Shown here one piece after another: positions 1 to 5,860 of a DNA stretch of 9,763 nt (positions are counted from its first letter, which is position 1; each line of letters begins with the position of its first letter). Made by a program: the position numbers and the translations under genes. The stretch is from NCBI GenBank assembly GCA_023416455.1, contig JAEZHQ010000653.1:1-9763 (forward strand). Reading direction: 5' to 3'. The notes below the pieces were generated by a model. That model was not told the origin of the DNA and searched no databases. It saw only the letters and a list, made by a program, of their open reading frames with translations. The DNA comes from Pseudomonadota bacterium (GTDB lineage: Bacteria; Pseudomonadota; Alphaproteobacteria; Azospirillales; Azospirillaceae).

Positions 1-751
1 CGGCGCCCAGGCCCAGATAGAATTCCCGCACGTCCTGGTCGCGGGCCAGCCGCTCCACCGGCCCGTCGATGACGATGCGGCCGGTCTCCATGATGTAGCC
101 GTAGGAGGCGACGGCGAAGGCCACCGCCGCGTTCTGCTCGACCAGCAGCATGGAGACGCGCTGCTCGGCGTTGATGCGCGCGATGATGGCGAAGATTTCC
201 TCCACCAGCCGGGGCGACAGGCCGAGCGAGGGCTCGTCGAGCAGGATCAGCTCCGGCTCGGCCACCAGGGCGCGGCCGATGGCCAGCATCTGCTGCTCGC
301 CCCCCGACAGGTAGCCGGCGCGCACGGCGCGGCGGCCGTGCAGGGCGGGGAAATAGGCGTAGACCCGCTCGAAGGCGGCCCCGGCGCCTTCGTTCCGGCG
401 GCCGGTGCGGGCGTAGGTGGCGGCGATCAGGTTCTCCTCCACCGTCAGGTCCTCGAAGACGCGGCGTCCCTCCATGACGTGGAACAGGCCGGCGCGCACC
501 AGCTCGTGCGGCCGCAGCGCGGCGACCGGCCGGCCGGCGAAGGCGATGCGCCCGGCGCTGACCTCGCCGTTCTCCAGGGCCAGCAGGTTGGAGACGGCCT
601 TCAGCACCGTCGACTTGCCGGCCCCGTTGGAGCCGAGCAGCGCCACCACCGCGCCGCGCGGCACCGACAGCGACAGGCCGCGCAGCACCTGGATGGTCTT
701 CTTGTAGGTGACCTCGATGTTGTTGACCTCCAGGATCGGCTCCGCGGCCAT
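1..751 (-). CDS. livF: LivF-type ABC importer ATPase (3' end beyond window)
   Basis: ATP-hydrolysing subunit of a branched-chain amino acid type (HAAT) importer, acting at the cytoplasmic face of the membrane as partner of LivG. The 250 residues in view contain Walker A GSNGAGKST (40-48), EGRRVFEDLTVEEN (94-107, Q-loop/helical region), ABC signature LSGGEQQ (148-154), Walker B LILLDEP (168-174), and VEQNA (204-208), where LivF proteins carry Gln at the usual H-loop His. The frame is open to base 1 and reads EFYLGLGA there, a motif usually close to the LivF C-terminus, so only a short tail is missing. The ATG at 751 lies 5 nt after the livK stop, preceded by GGAGTAGG, so translation is probably coupled. 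Family assignment is very secure. The substrate is not shown by this subunit. Confidence 0.95.
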   Translation of the reverse strand, partial: MAAEPILEVNNIEVTYKKTIQVLRGLSLSVPRGAVVALLGSNGAGKSTVLKAVSNLLALENGEVSAGRIAFAGRPVAALRPHELVRAGLFHVMEGRRVFEDLTVEENLIAATYARTGRRNEGAGAAFERVYAYFPALHGRRAVRAGYLSGGEQQMLAIGRALVAEPELILLDEPSLGLSPRLVEEIFAIIARINAEQRVSMLLVEQNAAVAFAVASYGYIMETGRIVIDGPVERLARDQDVREFYLGLGA

Positions 752-756
752 GGCGC

Positions 757-1923
757 CTACTCCAGCGTGATCCAGTCCGAGGCCGGGACCATCAGCTTCT
801 TCTCCAGGTCGGCCCGGTAGATGCGCCCGACCGGGATGGAGTTGCCGGGGATGGAGATCGGCACGCCGATGATGCCGCCGGTGTCGAAGTCCTTGATGGT
901 GTTGAGCGCCGCCTTCATGGTCCGGCCGTTCAGCGGCTGGCCGGCGTCGAGCGTGCGCTTGACCGCCTCGGTCATCAGCATGGCGGTCAGGAAGCCCTGC
1001 ATGTAGGCGGTCGACTGGTATTCCGGCCGCATCTGGCGGATCTTCGCCAGCATCGGCGCCTCGCCCTCGCCGTCGTAGTAGTAGCGGTAGGGCATCACCC
1101 CCATGAAGCCGTCGGCCAGCGCGCCCATCCTCTGGACCAGGGAGTTGTCCATGCTCCAGAAGGTGCCCATGAACCGGCTGGTCATGCCCATCTGCTTGGC
1201 CTGGGCGATGAACTCGGGGATCGGCGCCATCACGTAGCCGTGGAAGATGGTGTAGTCCGGGGCGGCGCGGCGCAGCTTCAGCACATCGGTGGAGACGTCC
1301 ACGCTGCCGGGCGGGGTGACGATCTTCTCCGCCACCTTCAGACCCAGCTCGGCCGCCTTCTTCTCCGAGCTGGCGATGGGGTCGCGGCCGAACTCGGTGT
1401 CGGAATAGACGAAGGCGACCTTGGCCCCCGGCTTCTCCTGGGCGATGTAGCGCAGCAGGATGCCGAACATCTCGGTGTAGTCGGGGCCGGCGAGGAATTG
1501 CAGCGGGTACTTGGCCGGGTCGTTCAGCTCGGTGGCGAAGGAGGCGCCGGCCATGATCATGGCGCCGTTGCGCTCCAGCTCCGGGTTGATGGTCTTGGAG
1601 AAGGCGGTGGAGTCGCCGTAATAGAGGTTCGGCCGGTCCTGGGCGACGATCTTGTTGAAGACGGCGACCGAGGAGTCGACCTTGTAGCCGGTGTCCTCGG
1701 CCACGTAGCGGAGCTTGCGGCCGTGGATGCCGCCGGCCTCGTTGACGATCTTCACATAGTCGCCGATGCCGGCGTGGATGCCGATGCCGGCGAAGGCGAA
1801 CACGCCGGTCAGCGGGATCGAGCCGCCGAGCACGATGTCGTCCGCCGCCTGCGCCGGCAGCGCGGCGGCCAGCCCGGCCGCCAGCGCCAGCGCGCCGATG
1901 TGGCGCCGTGTCAGAGCGAGCAT
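757..1923 (-). CDS. livK: Periplasmic substrate-binding protein of HAAT/Liv ABC importer
   Basis: 388-residue type I periplasmic binding protein (Peripla_BP_6 family) that captures the ligand and delivers it to the LivHM permease. A signal peptide is clear: LTRRH, a hydrophobic Ala/Leu stretch, then LPAQA, with likely cleavage after Ala26, giving a mature N-terminus ADDIVLGGSIPLTG. That opening strand and PLTG turn are typical of the family. No lipobox Cys is present, so it is probably soluble in the periplasm. The ATG at 1923 has a strong Shine-Dalgarno AAGGGGAGG 8 nt upstream, fitting the high expression binding proteins need. It lies between livM and livF, not at the operon head as in E. 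coli. Ligand class cannot be read from sequence: amino acids, amides, and aromatic or short-chain acids are all used by this family. The gene symbol reflects role, not proven leucine specificity. Confidence 0.93.
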   Translation of the reverse strand: MLALTRRHIGALALAAGLAAALPAQAADDIVLGGSIPLTGVFAFAGIGIHAGIGDYVKIVNEAGGIHGRKLRYVAEDTGYKVDSSVAVFNKIVAQDRPNLYYGDSTAFSKTINPELERNGAMIMAGASFATELNDPAKYPLQFLAGPDYTEMFGILLRYIAQEKPGAKVAFVYSDTEFGRDPIASSEKKAAELGLKVAEKIVTPPGSVDVSTDVLKLRRAAPDYTIFHGYVMAPIPEFIAQAKQMGMTSRFMGTFWSMDNSLVQRMGALADGFMGVMPYRYYYDGEGEAPMLAKIRQMRPEYQSTAYMQGFLTAMLMTEAVKRTLDAGQPLNGRTMKAALNTIKDFDTGGIIGVPISIPGNSIPVGRIYRADLEKKLMVPASDWITLE

Positions 1924-1999
1924 GCTGCGTGCCTCCCCTTGTGGTTGTCGTGATTGCCGTCGGTGTCCCGGGCTGCGCCCTCCTCAGCTCTTGCCCCCC
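1924..1999 (-). other. livM-livK intergenic gap with short hairpin and strong SD
   Basis: This is the only sizeable gap inside the operon (76 nt). It contains a small inverted repeat, GGGC-TGC-GCCC on the plus strand (1970-1980), and the livK Shine-Dalgarno AAGGGGAGG (1932-1940 on the plus strand, read on minus). The hairpin has only a 4-bp stem and no T tract, so I do not call it a terminator. It could act as an mRNA processing or stabilising element that raises livK output, but that is inference. Confidence 0.35.
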
Positions 2000-3043
2000 T
2001 CAACTTTTGAACGGCCAGAGATGGAAGAACCGGCGCGTGCGCCGCCACATCTCCGCCAGCCCCTGGGGCTCGAAGACGAGGAAGCCGACGATCAGCGCGC
2101 CGAACACGATGGTGCGCACCGGCGACAGGATGGCGACGGCGTCCGGGATCACGCCGTCGAGCAGCCCGACGCCGAGCTTCAGCAGCTCCGGCACCAGCGT
2201 CATGAAGACGGCACCCAGGATGCCGCCGAGGATCGTCCCCATGCCGCCGACGATGATGGCGGCCAGGAAGAAGATGGAGGTCAGAAGCGGGAAGCTCTCC
2301 GGGGTCACCACGCGGAAGACGTAGGCCCACAGGCCCCCGGCCACCCCGGCGTAGAAGGAGGACAGGGCGAAGCTGGTCAGCTTGGTGCGCAGCAGCGGGA
2401 TGCCCAGCACCTCGGCCGAAATGTCGCGGTCGCGCACCGCGATGAAGGCGCGCCCGACCCGCGTGCGGAACAGGTTGGCCGCCCCCAGCAGCATCAGCAC
2501 GGCCAGCGGGACGATCAGCCAGTAGAGCCGGAAGGGCGTGTCCAGCGGCACCCCCAGCAGCTCCGCCGGCGGCAGGGTGACGCCGCGCACGCCGTTGGTC
2601 ACCGCGTCCCAGTGGGCGAAGACGAAATGCAGGATGACCGAGGCGGCGATGGTGGCGATGGCCAGATAGAGCCCCTTGACCCGCAGGCTGGGGATGCCGA
2701 CCACCAGCCCGACCGCCGCCGCGGCCAGCCCGGCGCCGGCCAGGTTGAGGGCGACGGGCGTGCCGAGCCGGTTCTCCAGGACCGCCACCGTGTAGGCGCC
2801 GACCCCCATGAAGGCGGCCTGGCCCAGGCTGACCAGCCCGGTGTAGCCGGTCAGGATGTTGAGGCCGGTGGCGCTGATCACGTTGATCGCGGCCAGCCCG
2901 GCCAGATAGGTCCAGTAGGCGTCGGCGACGAAGGGGAACAGCGCCAGCCCGAGCAGCAGCACCGCCAGCCAGCCGCGCTGAACCGCGCTGTCGAACAGCG
3001 CCTCGTCGGCCTCGTAGCTCTCCTTGGCGCCGGCGATCCGCAT
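2000..3043 (-). CDS. livM: LivM-type permease of HAAT ABC importer
   Basis: 347-residue inner-membrane permease (BPD_transp_2 family) that forms the translocation channel with LivH. The family motif GLVSLGQAAFMGVGAY lies at 69-84, with repeated hydrophobic segments throughout (for example about 25-40, 46-60, 100-118, 124-142). A charged cytoplasmic stretch, RTRVGRAFIAVRDRDISAEVLGI, matches the ABC-coupling loop of LivM proteins. About 20 polar residues precede the first membrane helix, which is normal for LivM and not for LivH. I chose the ATG at 3043 because it lies 2 nt after the livH stop and has GAGAGG 8 nt upstream. The open frame continues further upstream only as a shadow of livH. It ends ...LWPFKS, then TGA. 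Confidence 0.95.
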   Translation of the reverse strand: MRIAGAKESYEADEALFDSAVQRGWLAVLLLGLALFPFVADAYWTYLAGLAAINVISATGLNILTGYTGLVSLGQAAFMGVGAYTVAVLENRLGTPVALNLAGAGLAAAAVGLVVGIPSLRVKGLYLAIATIAASVILHFVFAHWDAVTNGVRGVTLPPAELLGVPLDTPFRLYWLIVPLAVLMLLGAANLFRTRVGRAFIAVRDRDISAEVLGIPLLRTKLTSFALSSFYAGVAGGLWAYVFRVVTPESFPLLTSIFFLAAIIVGGMGTILGGILGAVFMTLVPELLKLGVGLLDGVIPDAVAILSPVRTIVFGALIVGFLVFEPQGLAEMWRRTRRFFHLWPFKS

Positions 3044-3045
3044 GG

Positions 3046-3924
3046 CTACAGCCTCTCGATCTCGCGGGTTCCGAACAGGCCGTGGGGCCGCAGCATCAGC
3101 ACCGCCACCAGAAGCGAGAAGGTGGCCAGCAGCTTGTACTCGCCGCCGAGGTAGGAGCCGGCCAGCGCCTCGACGAGGCCGATCAGCAGCCCGCCGACCA
3201 GCGCGCCGGGCACGCTGTCCAGCCCGCCGACGATGACCACCACCAGGACCGACAGCCCGAACACCCCCATGGTGGAGGAGATGCCGCCGATGGAGCCGAC
3301 CAGGATGCCGGCGCCGGCCGCCACCATGCAGGCGATCACCCAGGCCAGCGAGAAGACCCCCGGCACGTTGATTCCCATGGAATAAGCCGCCGCCCGGTCG
3401 CTCGCCGTGGCGCGCAGCGCCACCCCGCCGCGCCAGAAGCGGAACAGCAGCACGAAGGCCAGGACGGCGGCGGCGGCGACCAGGAAGCCGTAGGCGATCT
3501 TCGGCGCCAGGAAGGCGTCGCCGATGAAGATGGGGGTGGCGGGCATGAAGTCGGGCAGGCGGCGCGGGTCGGCGGTCCAGGCCAGCTCGACCACCCCGAC
3601 CAGGATGCTGCCCAGCCCGACCGTGACCATGAAGACCGCGATCGGGCTCTCGCCCAGCAGCGGCCGGATGACCAGCCGCTCCGCCACCGCCCCGAACAGC
3701 CCGGCCGCGGCCAGGGTGGCGGCGGCCGCCGCCCACCAGGGCAGGGCCAGCGACGCGGCGAAGCCGAAGAAGAGATAGGCGCCCAGCATCAGGATCTCGC
3801 CGATGGCCAGGTTGACCACGCGGGTCGCCTTGTAGACGAGCACGAAGGCCAGCGCCGTCAGCGCGTAGAGGCCGCCGGTGCCGAGGCCCGCCAGGCTCAC
3901 CTCGGCCAGCAGCAGCCAATCCAT
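3046..3924 (-). CDS. livH: LivH-type permease of HAAT ABC importer
   Basis: 292-residue inner-membrane permease (BPD_transp_2), the second channel half alongside LivM. The N-terminus starts almost directly in a membrane segment and carries the LivH pattern GTGGLYALTALAFVLVYKATRV followed by NLAIGEILMLGAYL. The coupling-loop region RGGVALRATASDRAAAYSMGINV (about 165-187) matches the LivH RA-x-x-x-D pattern, and a C-terminal IVGGLDSVPGALVGGLLIGL segment is also typical. The ATG at 3924 overlaps the livG stop by one base (TGATG), a classic translational coupling arrangement. No good Shine-Dalgarno is visible, consistent with reinitiation. Length is normal for the family. Confidence 0.95.
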   Translation of the reverse strand: MDWLLLAEVSLAGLGTGGLYALTALAFVLVYKATRVVNLAIGEILMLGAYLFFGFAASLALPWWAAAAATLAAAGLFGAVAERLVIRPLLGESPIAVFMVTVGLGSILVGVVELAWTADPRRLPDFMPATPIFIGDAFLAPKIAYGFLVAAAAVLAFVLLFRFWRGGVALRATASDRAAAYSMGINVPGVFSLAWVIACMVAAGAGILVGSIGGISSTMGVFGLSVLVVVIVGGLDSVPGALVGGLLIGLVEALAGSYLGGEYKLLATFSLLVAVLMLRPHGLFGTREIERL

Positions 3925-4781
3925 CACGCCACCCGTGCCGCCGCGGCGGGGCCGGCGGCCAGCCGCCCGCGCAGCTCCTCCAGGTTGCCCGACCCCAGAT
4001 AGGCCGCCGCCACCTGCGGGTCGGCCTGCACGGCGCGGGGCGGCCCCTGGGCGATCACCTCGCCGAAGTTCAGCACCACCACATGGTCGGAGATGTCCAT
4101 CACCATGCCCATGTCGTGCTCCACCATCAGGACGGTGACCCCCCATTCCTCGCGCAGGTCGAGGATGAAGCGGGCCATGTCCTCCGTCTCCTCGCGGTTC
4201 ATGCCGGCGACCGGCTCGTCCAGCATCAGCAGCCGGGGCCGCATGGCCAGCGCGCGGGCCAGCTCCACCCGCTTCTGGAGGCCGTAGGGCAGGGAGGCGA
4301 CCGGGGCCTTGCGGATGTGGTCGATCTCCAGGAAGTCGATGATGCGCTCCTCGACCTCGCGGCGCAGCGCCATCTCCTCGCGCCGCGCCCGCCCGGCATA
4401 GACGAGCGCGTCGAGCAGGCCCGTGCGCATGTGGGCATGGCGGCCGAGCTTGATGTTGTCGAGCACGGTCATGCCGCGGAACAGGGCGATGTTCTGGAAG
4501 GTGCGGGCCAGCCCCAGCTTTGCCCGCGCCGGGGGCGGCAGGTGGCCGATGGGGCGCCCCGCGAAACGCACCGCCCCGCGCGGCTGGTAGAATCCGGAGA
4601 CGGCGTTGAACAGCGAGGTCTTGCCCGCCCCGTTCGGCCCGATGACCGAGGTGATGGAGCCGGGCCGCACCGCGAAGGACACCCCGTTCAGCGCCCGCAG
4701 CCCGCCGAAGGCCAGCGTCAGCGCCTCCACCTCCAGGATCGGCCCGTCGTCGCCGGCCGCCGGGGCCGGGTCATCGTCCAT
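3924..4781 (-). CDS. livG: LivG-type ABC importer ATPase
   Basis: 285-residue ATPase subunit of the importer. Visible motifs: Walker A GPNGAGKTS (48-56), Q-loop RTFQNIALF (93-101), the LivG variant signature LPYGLQKRVELARAL (164-178), Walker B LLMLDEP (184-190) and H-loop VEHDM with His222. The extended region between Q-loop and signature (about 112-150) is normal for LivG and distinguishes it from LivF. I chose the ATG at 4781, which overlaps the end of the crotonase gene by 11 nt and has AAGGCGGA just upstream. The same frame stays open for another 124 codons upstream, but those residues are low-complexity Arg/Pro/Ser shadow of the crotonase. The Ala-rich C-terminal tail (about 275-285) is not conserved in my experience of the family. 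Confidence 0.95.
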   Translation of the reverse strand: MDDDPAPAAGDDGPILEVEALTLAFGGLRALNGVSFAVRPGSITSVIGPNGAGKTSLFNAVSGFYQPRGAVRFAGRPIGHLPPPARAKLGLARTFQNIALFRGMTVLDNIKLGRHAHMRTGLLDALVYAGRARREEMALRREVEERIIDFLEIDHIRKAPVASLPYGLQKRVELARALAMRPRLLMLDEPVAGMNREETEDMARFILDLREEWGVTVLMVEHDMGMVMDISDHVVVLNFGEVIAQGPPRAVQADPQVAAAYLGSGNLEELRGRLAAGPAAAARVA

Positions 4782-5568
4782 GGAAGTCCGCCTTGCGCTT
4801 CTCGAAGAAGGCGGCGATGCCCTCGCGGAAGTCGGCGGTCCCGGCCGAGGCGCAGAAGTCGGCGCGCTCCGCCTCCAGCTGCCCGGCCAGGGTCGCCGTC
4901 CAGGACTGGCGCAGCAGCCGCCGGATGCGGCCGTAGGCGGCGGTCGGCCCGGCGGCCAGCCGGCGCGCGAGCGCCAGCGCCTCCCCGGCGAGATCGGCCG
5001 CCGGCACCACCCGGTTGACGAGGCCGAGCCGCAACGCCTCCGCGGCGTCCACCGTCTCGGCCAGCAGCGCCAGCTCCATCGCCTTGCGCAGGCCGACCAG
5101 CCGGGGCAGATGGTAGGTCCCGGAGCCGTCCGGCACCGTGCCGATGCGGGCATAGGCGAGCGTGAACTTGGCGTCGTCGGCGGCGATGCACAGGTCGGCG
5201 GCCATGGCGAGGCTCATGCCCGCCCCGGCCACCGGCCCGTGCACCGCGGCGATCACCGGAGCGCGCAGCGACTCCAGGATCAGCAGCGCCTCGTGCAGGG
5301 GGTCGATGATGGCGGCGGCGACCGCCGGCGCGCGGTCGGGCTCGGCGCGGAAGCGGCCGAGGTCGCCGCCGGCCATGAAGCCGCGCCCCTCCCCGGCGAT
5401 GACCACGGCGCGCACGCCGTCGTCCCCCTCCAGCGCCCGGCAGGCGTCGCGCAACGCCGTGCCGCTGGCCTCGTCGATGGCGTTCAGGACCTCGGGACGG
5501 TTCAGCCGCAGCCGGACGACACCCCCGTCCCGGTCCATCAGGACCGGTGCGCTCCCCTCGTTCGACAC
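4771..5568 (-). CDS. Enoyl-CoA hydratase/isomerase (crotonase) family, PaaG-like active site
   Basis: 265-residue crotonase-fold enzyme acting on an acyl-CoA thioester in the cytoplasm. The oxyanion-hole strand GRGFMAGGDL (61-70) and the helix motif GPVAGAGMSLAMAADL (111-126) are clear. The two glutamates of classical enoyl-CoA hydratase (Glu144/Glu164 in the rat enzyme) align with Ser119 and Tyr139, so ordinary hydration is doubtful. Asp147 in GTVPDGSGTYHLPRLVG matches the catalytic Asp of PaaG, the ring-opening/double-bond isomerase of phenylacetate degradation. An isomerase role is therefore more likely. The start is GTG at 5568, supported by AGGGAGG five bases upstream (5574-5580). It is the first gene of the liv operon and overlaps livG by 11 nt, which suggests it processes the imported compound after CoA activation. 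The exact substrate is unknown. Confidence 0.88.
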   Translation of the reverse strand: MSNEGSAPVLMDRDGGVVRLRLNRPEVLNAIDEASGTALRDACRALEGDDGVRAVVIAGEGRGFMAGGDLGRFRAEPDRAPAVAAAIIDPLHEALLILESLRAPVIAAVHGPVAGAGMSLAMAADLCIAADDAKFTLAYARIGTVPDGSGTYHLPRLVGLRKAMELALLAETVDAAEALRLGLVNRVVPAADLAGEALALARRLAAGPTAAYGRIRRLLRQSWTATLAGQLEAERADFCASAGTADFREGIAAFFEKRKADFHGR

Positions 5569-5613
5569 CGCTTCCTCCCTGCCATGGCCATGCTTCGGGC
5601 CTTGTTGCCGTCA

Positions 5614-5629
5614 TGCTGGGGGCGTGCCA
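5614..5629 (-). promoter_or_regulatory. Candidate sigma-54 (-24/-12) promoter for the crotonase-liv operon
   Basis: On the minus strand this reads TGGCACG, CCCC, CAGCA. The -24 half matches the RpoN consensus TGGCACG completely. The -12 half keeps the invariant GC but not TT of TTGCA. The GG and GC dinucleotides are separated by exactly 10 nt, as sigma-54 requires. Transcription would start near 5603, leaving a leader of about 35 nt that includes the Shine-Dalgarno. I found no convincing enhancer site for a known activator. The -24 half lies in a small tandem repeat, which raises the odds of a chance match. Confidence 0.4.
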
Positions 5630-5646
5630 GCGTGCCAGCGTGTTGC
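5623..5646. repeat. Tandem 8-bp repeat CGTGCCAG (2 copies plus degenerate third)
   Basis: CGTGCCAG occurs twice back to back (5623-5630 and 5631-5638), followed by the related CGTGTTGC (5639-5646). The copy nearer the operon supplies the -24 element of the candidate sigma-54 site on the minus strand. It may be replication slippage or a repeated protein-binding site. Confidence 0.6.
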
Positions 5647-5704
5647 CGGCGTGTGTTCCGCGCCGCCCGCCGTCGCCGCGCCGGACCGTTCGCCCACCCA
5701 ACGA

Positions 5705-5734
5705 AGGCTAAGTGGCGCCCTTCGGGCTTGTCAA
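5705..5734 (-). promoter_or_regulatory. Candidate sigma-70 promoter for the crotonase-liv operon
   Basis: The minus strand has a perfect TTGACA (-35) at 5734-5729. TAGCCT follows at 5710-5705 after 18 nt, a weak -10 with the TA start and final T conserved. Strong -35 with poor -10 elements are common in alphaproteobacterial housekeeping promoters. The spacer contains the inverted repeat GCCC-GAA-GGGC (5717-5727 on the plus strand), which could be an operator. Transcription would start near 5698, giving a leader of about 130 nt. Confidence 0.45.
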
Positions 5735-5762
5735 GGCAGCCTTTCGGGAGGGGCCTTCCGGG
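5718..5762. repeat. Three direct repeats CCYTYCGGG in the divergent control region
   Basis: CCCTTCGGG (5718-5726), CCTTTCGGG (5740-5748) and CCTTCCGGG (5754-5762) are the same 9-mer with at most two differences. Start-to-start spacings are 22 and 14 bp. The first overlaps the spacer of the TTGACA promoter and the other two lie just upstream of it. A fully matching TTCGAA follows at 5765-5770 and another lies at 5842-5847. They are candidate regulator-binding sites, but short GC-rich motifs recur by chance. Confidence 0.4.
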
Positions 5763-5775
5763 GTTTCGAATGAAC

Positions 5776-5805
5776 TTGCCAGCGAAGCCGCGCGGCTGGT
5801 TCAAT
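5776..5805 (+). promoter_or_regulatory. Candidate promoter for the GlpR-like gene, with internal palindrome
   Basis: TTGCCA (5776-5781, 5/6 to the -35 consensus) is followed after 18 nt by TTCAAT (5800-5805, 4/6 to TATAAT). The spacer holds a perfect 12-bp palindrome AGCCGCGCGGCT (5786-5797), a possible operator. Transcription would begin near 5812, about 50 nt before the chosen start codon. This argues against translation starting at the in-frame ATG at 5804, which overlaps the -10. Confidence 0.35.
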
Positions 5806-5860
5806 GGGCCGCCCCGCGAGGACGGGGCCGGAGACGGCGGGTTCGAAGGGCCGGTGCAGG

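Noticed and set aside
1970..1980. GGGC-TGC-GCCC hairpin as a terminator between livM and livK
   Set aside because: The stem is 4 bp with no T tract, and a terminator inside a clear transporter operon is unlikely.
1766..3154. A 462-codon plus-strand open frame opposite livK and livM
   Set aside because: The product is His/Gln/Asp/Gly-rich with no domain, the mirror of a GC-rich membrane protein gene, and it crosses the livM-livK gap. It is a shadow.
3044..3919. In-frame upstream extension of livM
   Set aside because: These residues are Arg/Gly shadow of livH. The LivM family starts near the ATG at 3043, which has a Shine-Dalgarno.
4782..5153. In-frame upstream extension of livG by 124 codons
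   Set aside because: It overlaps the crotonase in another frame and has no LivG-like content. The ATG at 4781 gives a normal LivG.
5804..5860. Earlier ATG for the GlpR-like gene
   Set aside because: It would add 19 non-conserved residues and overlaps the candidate -10. The DeoR domain begins right after the later ATGs at 5861/5867.
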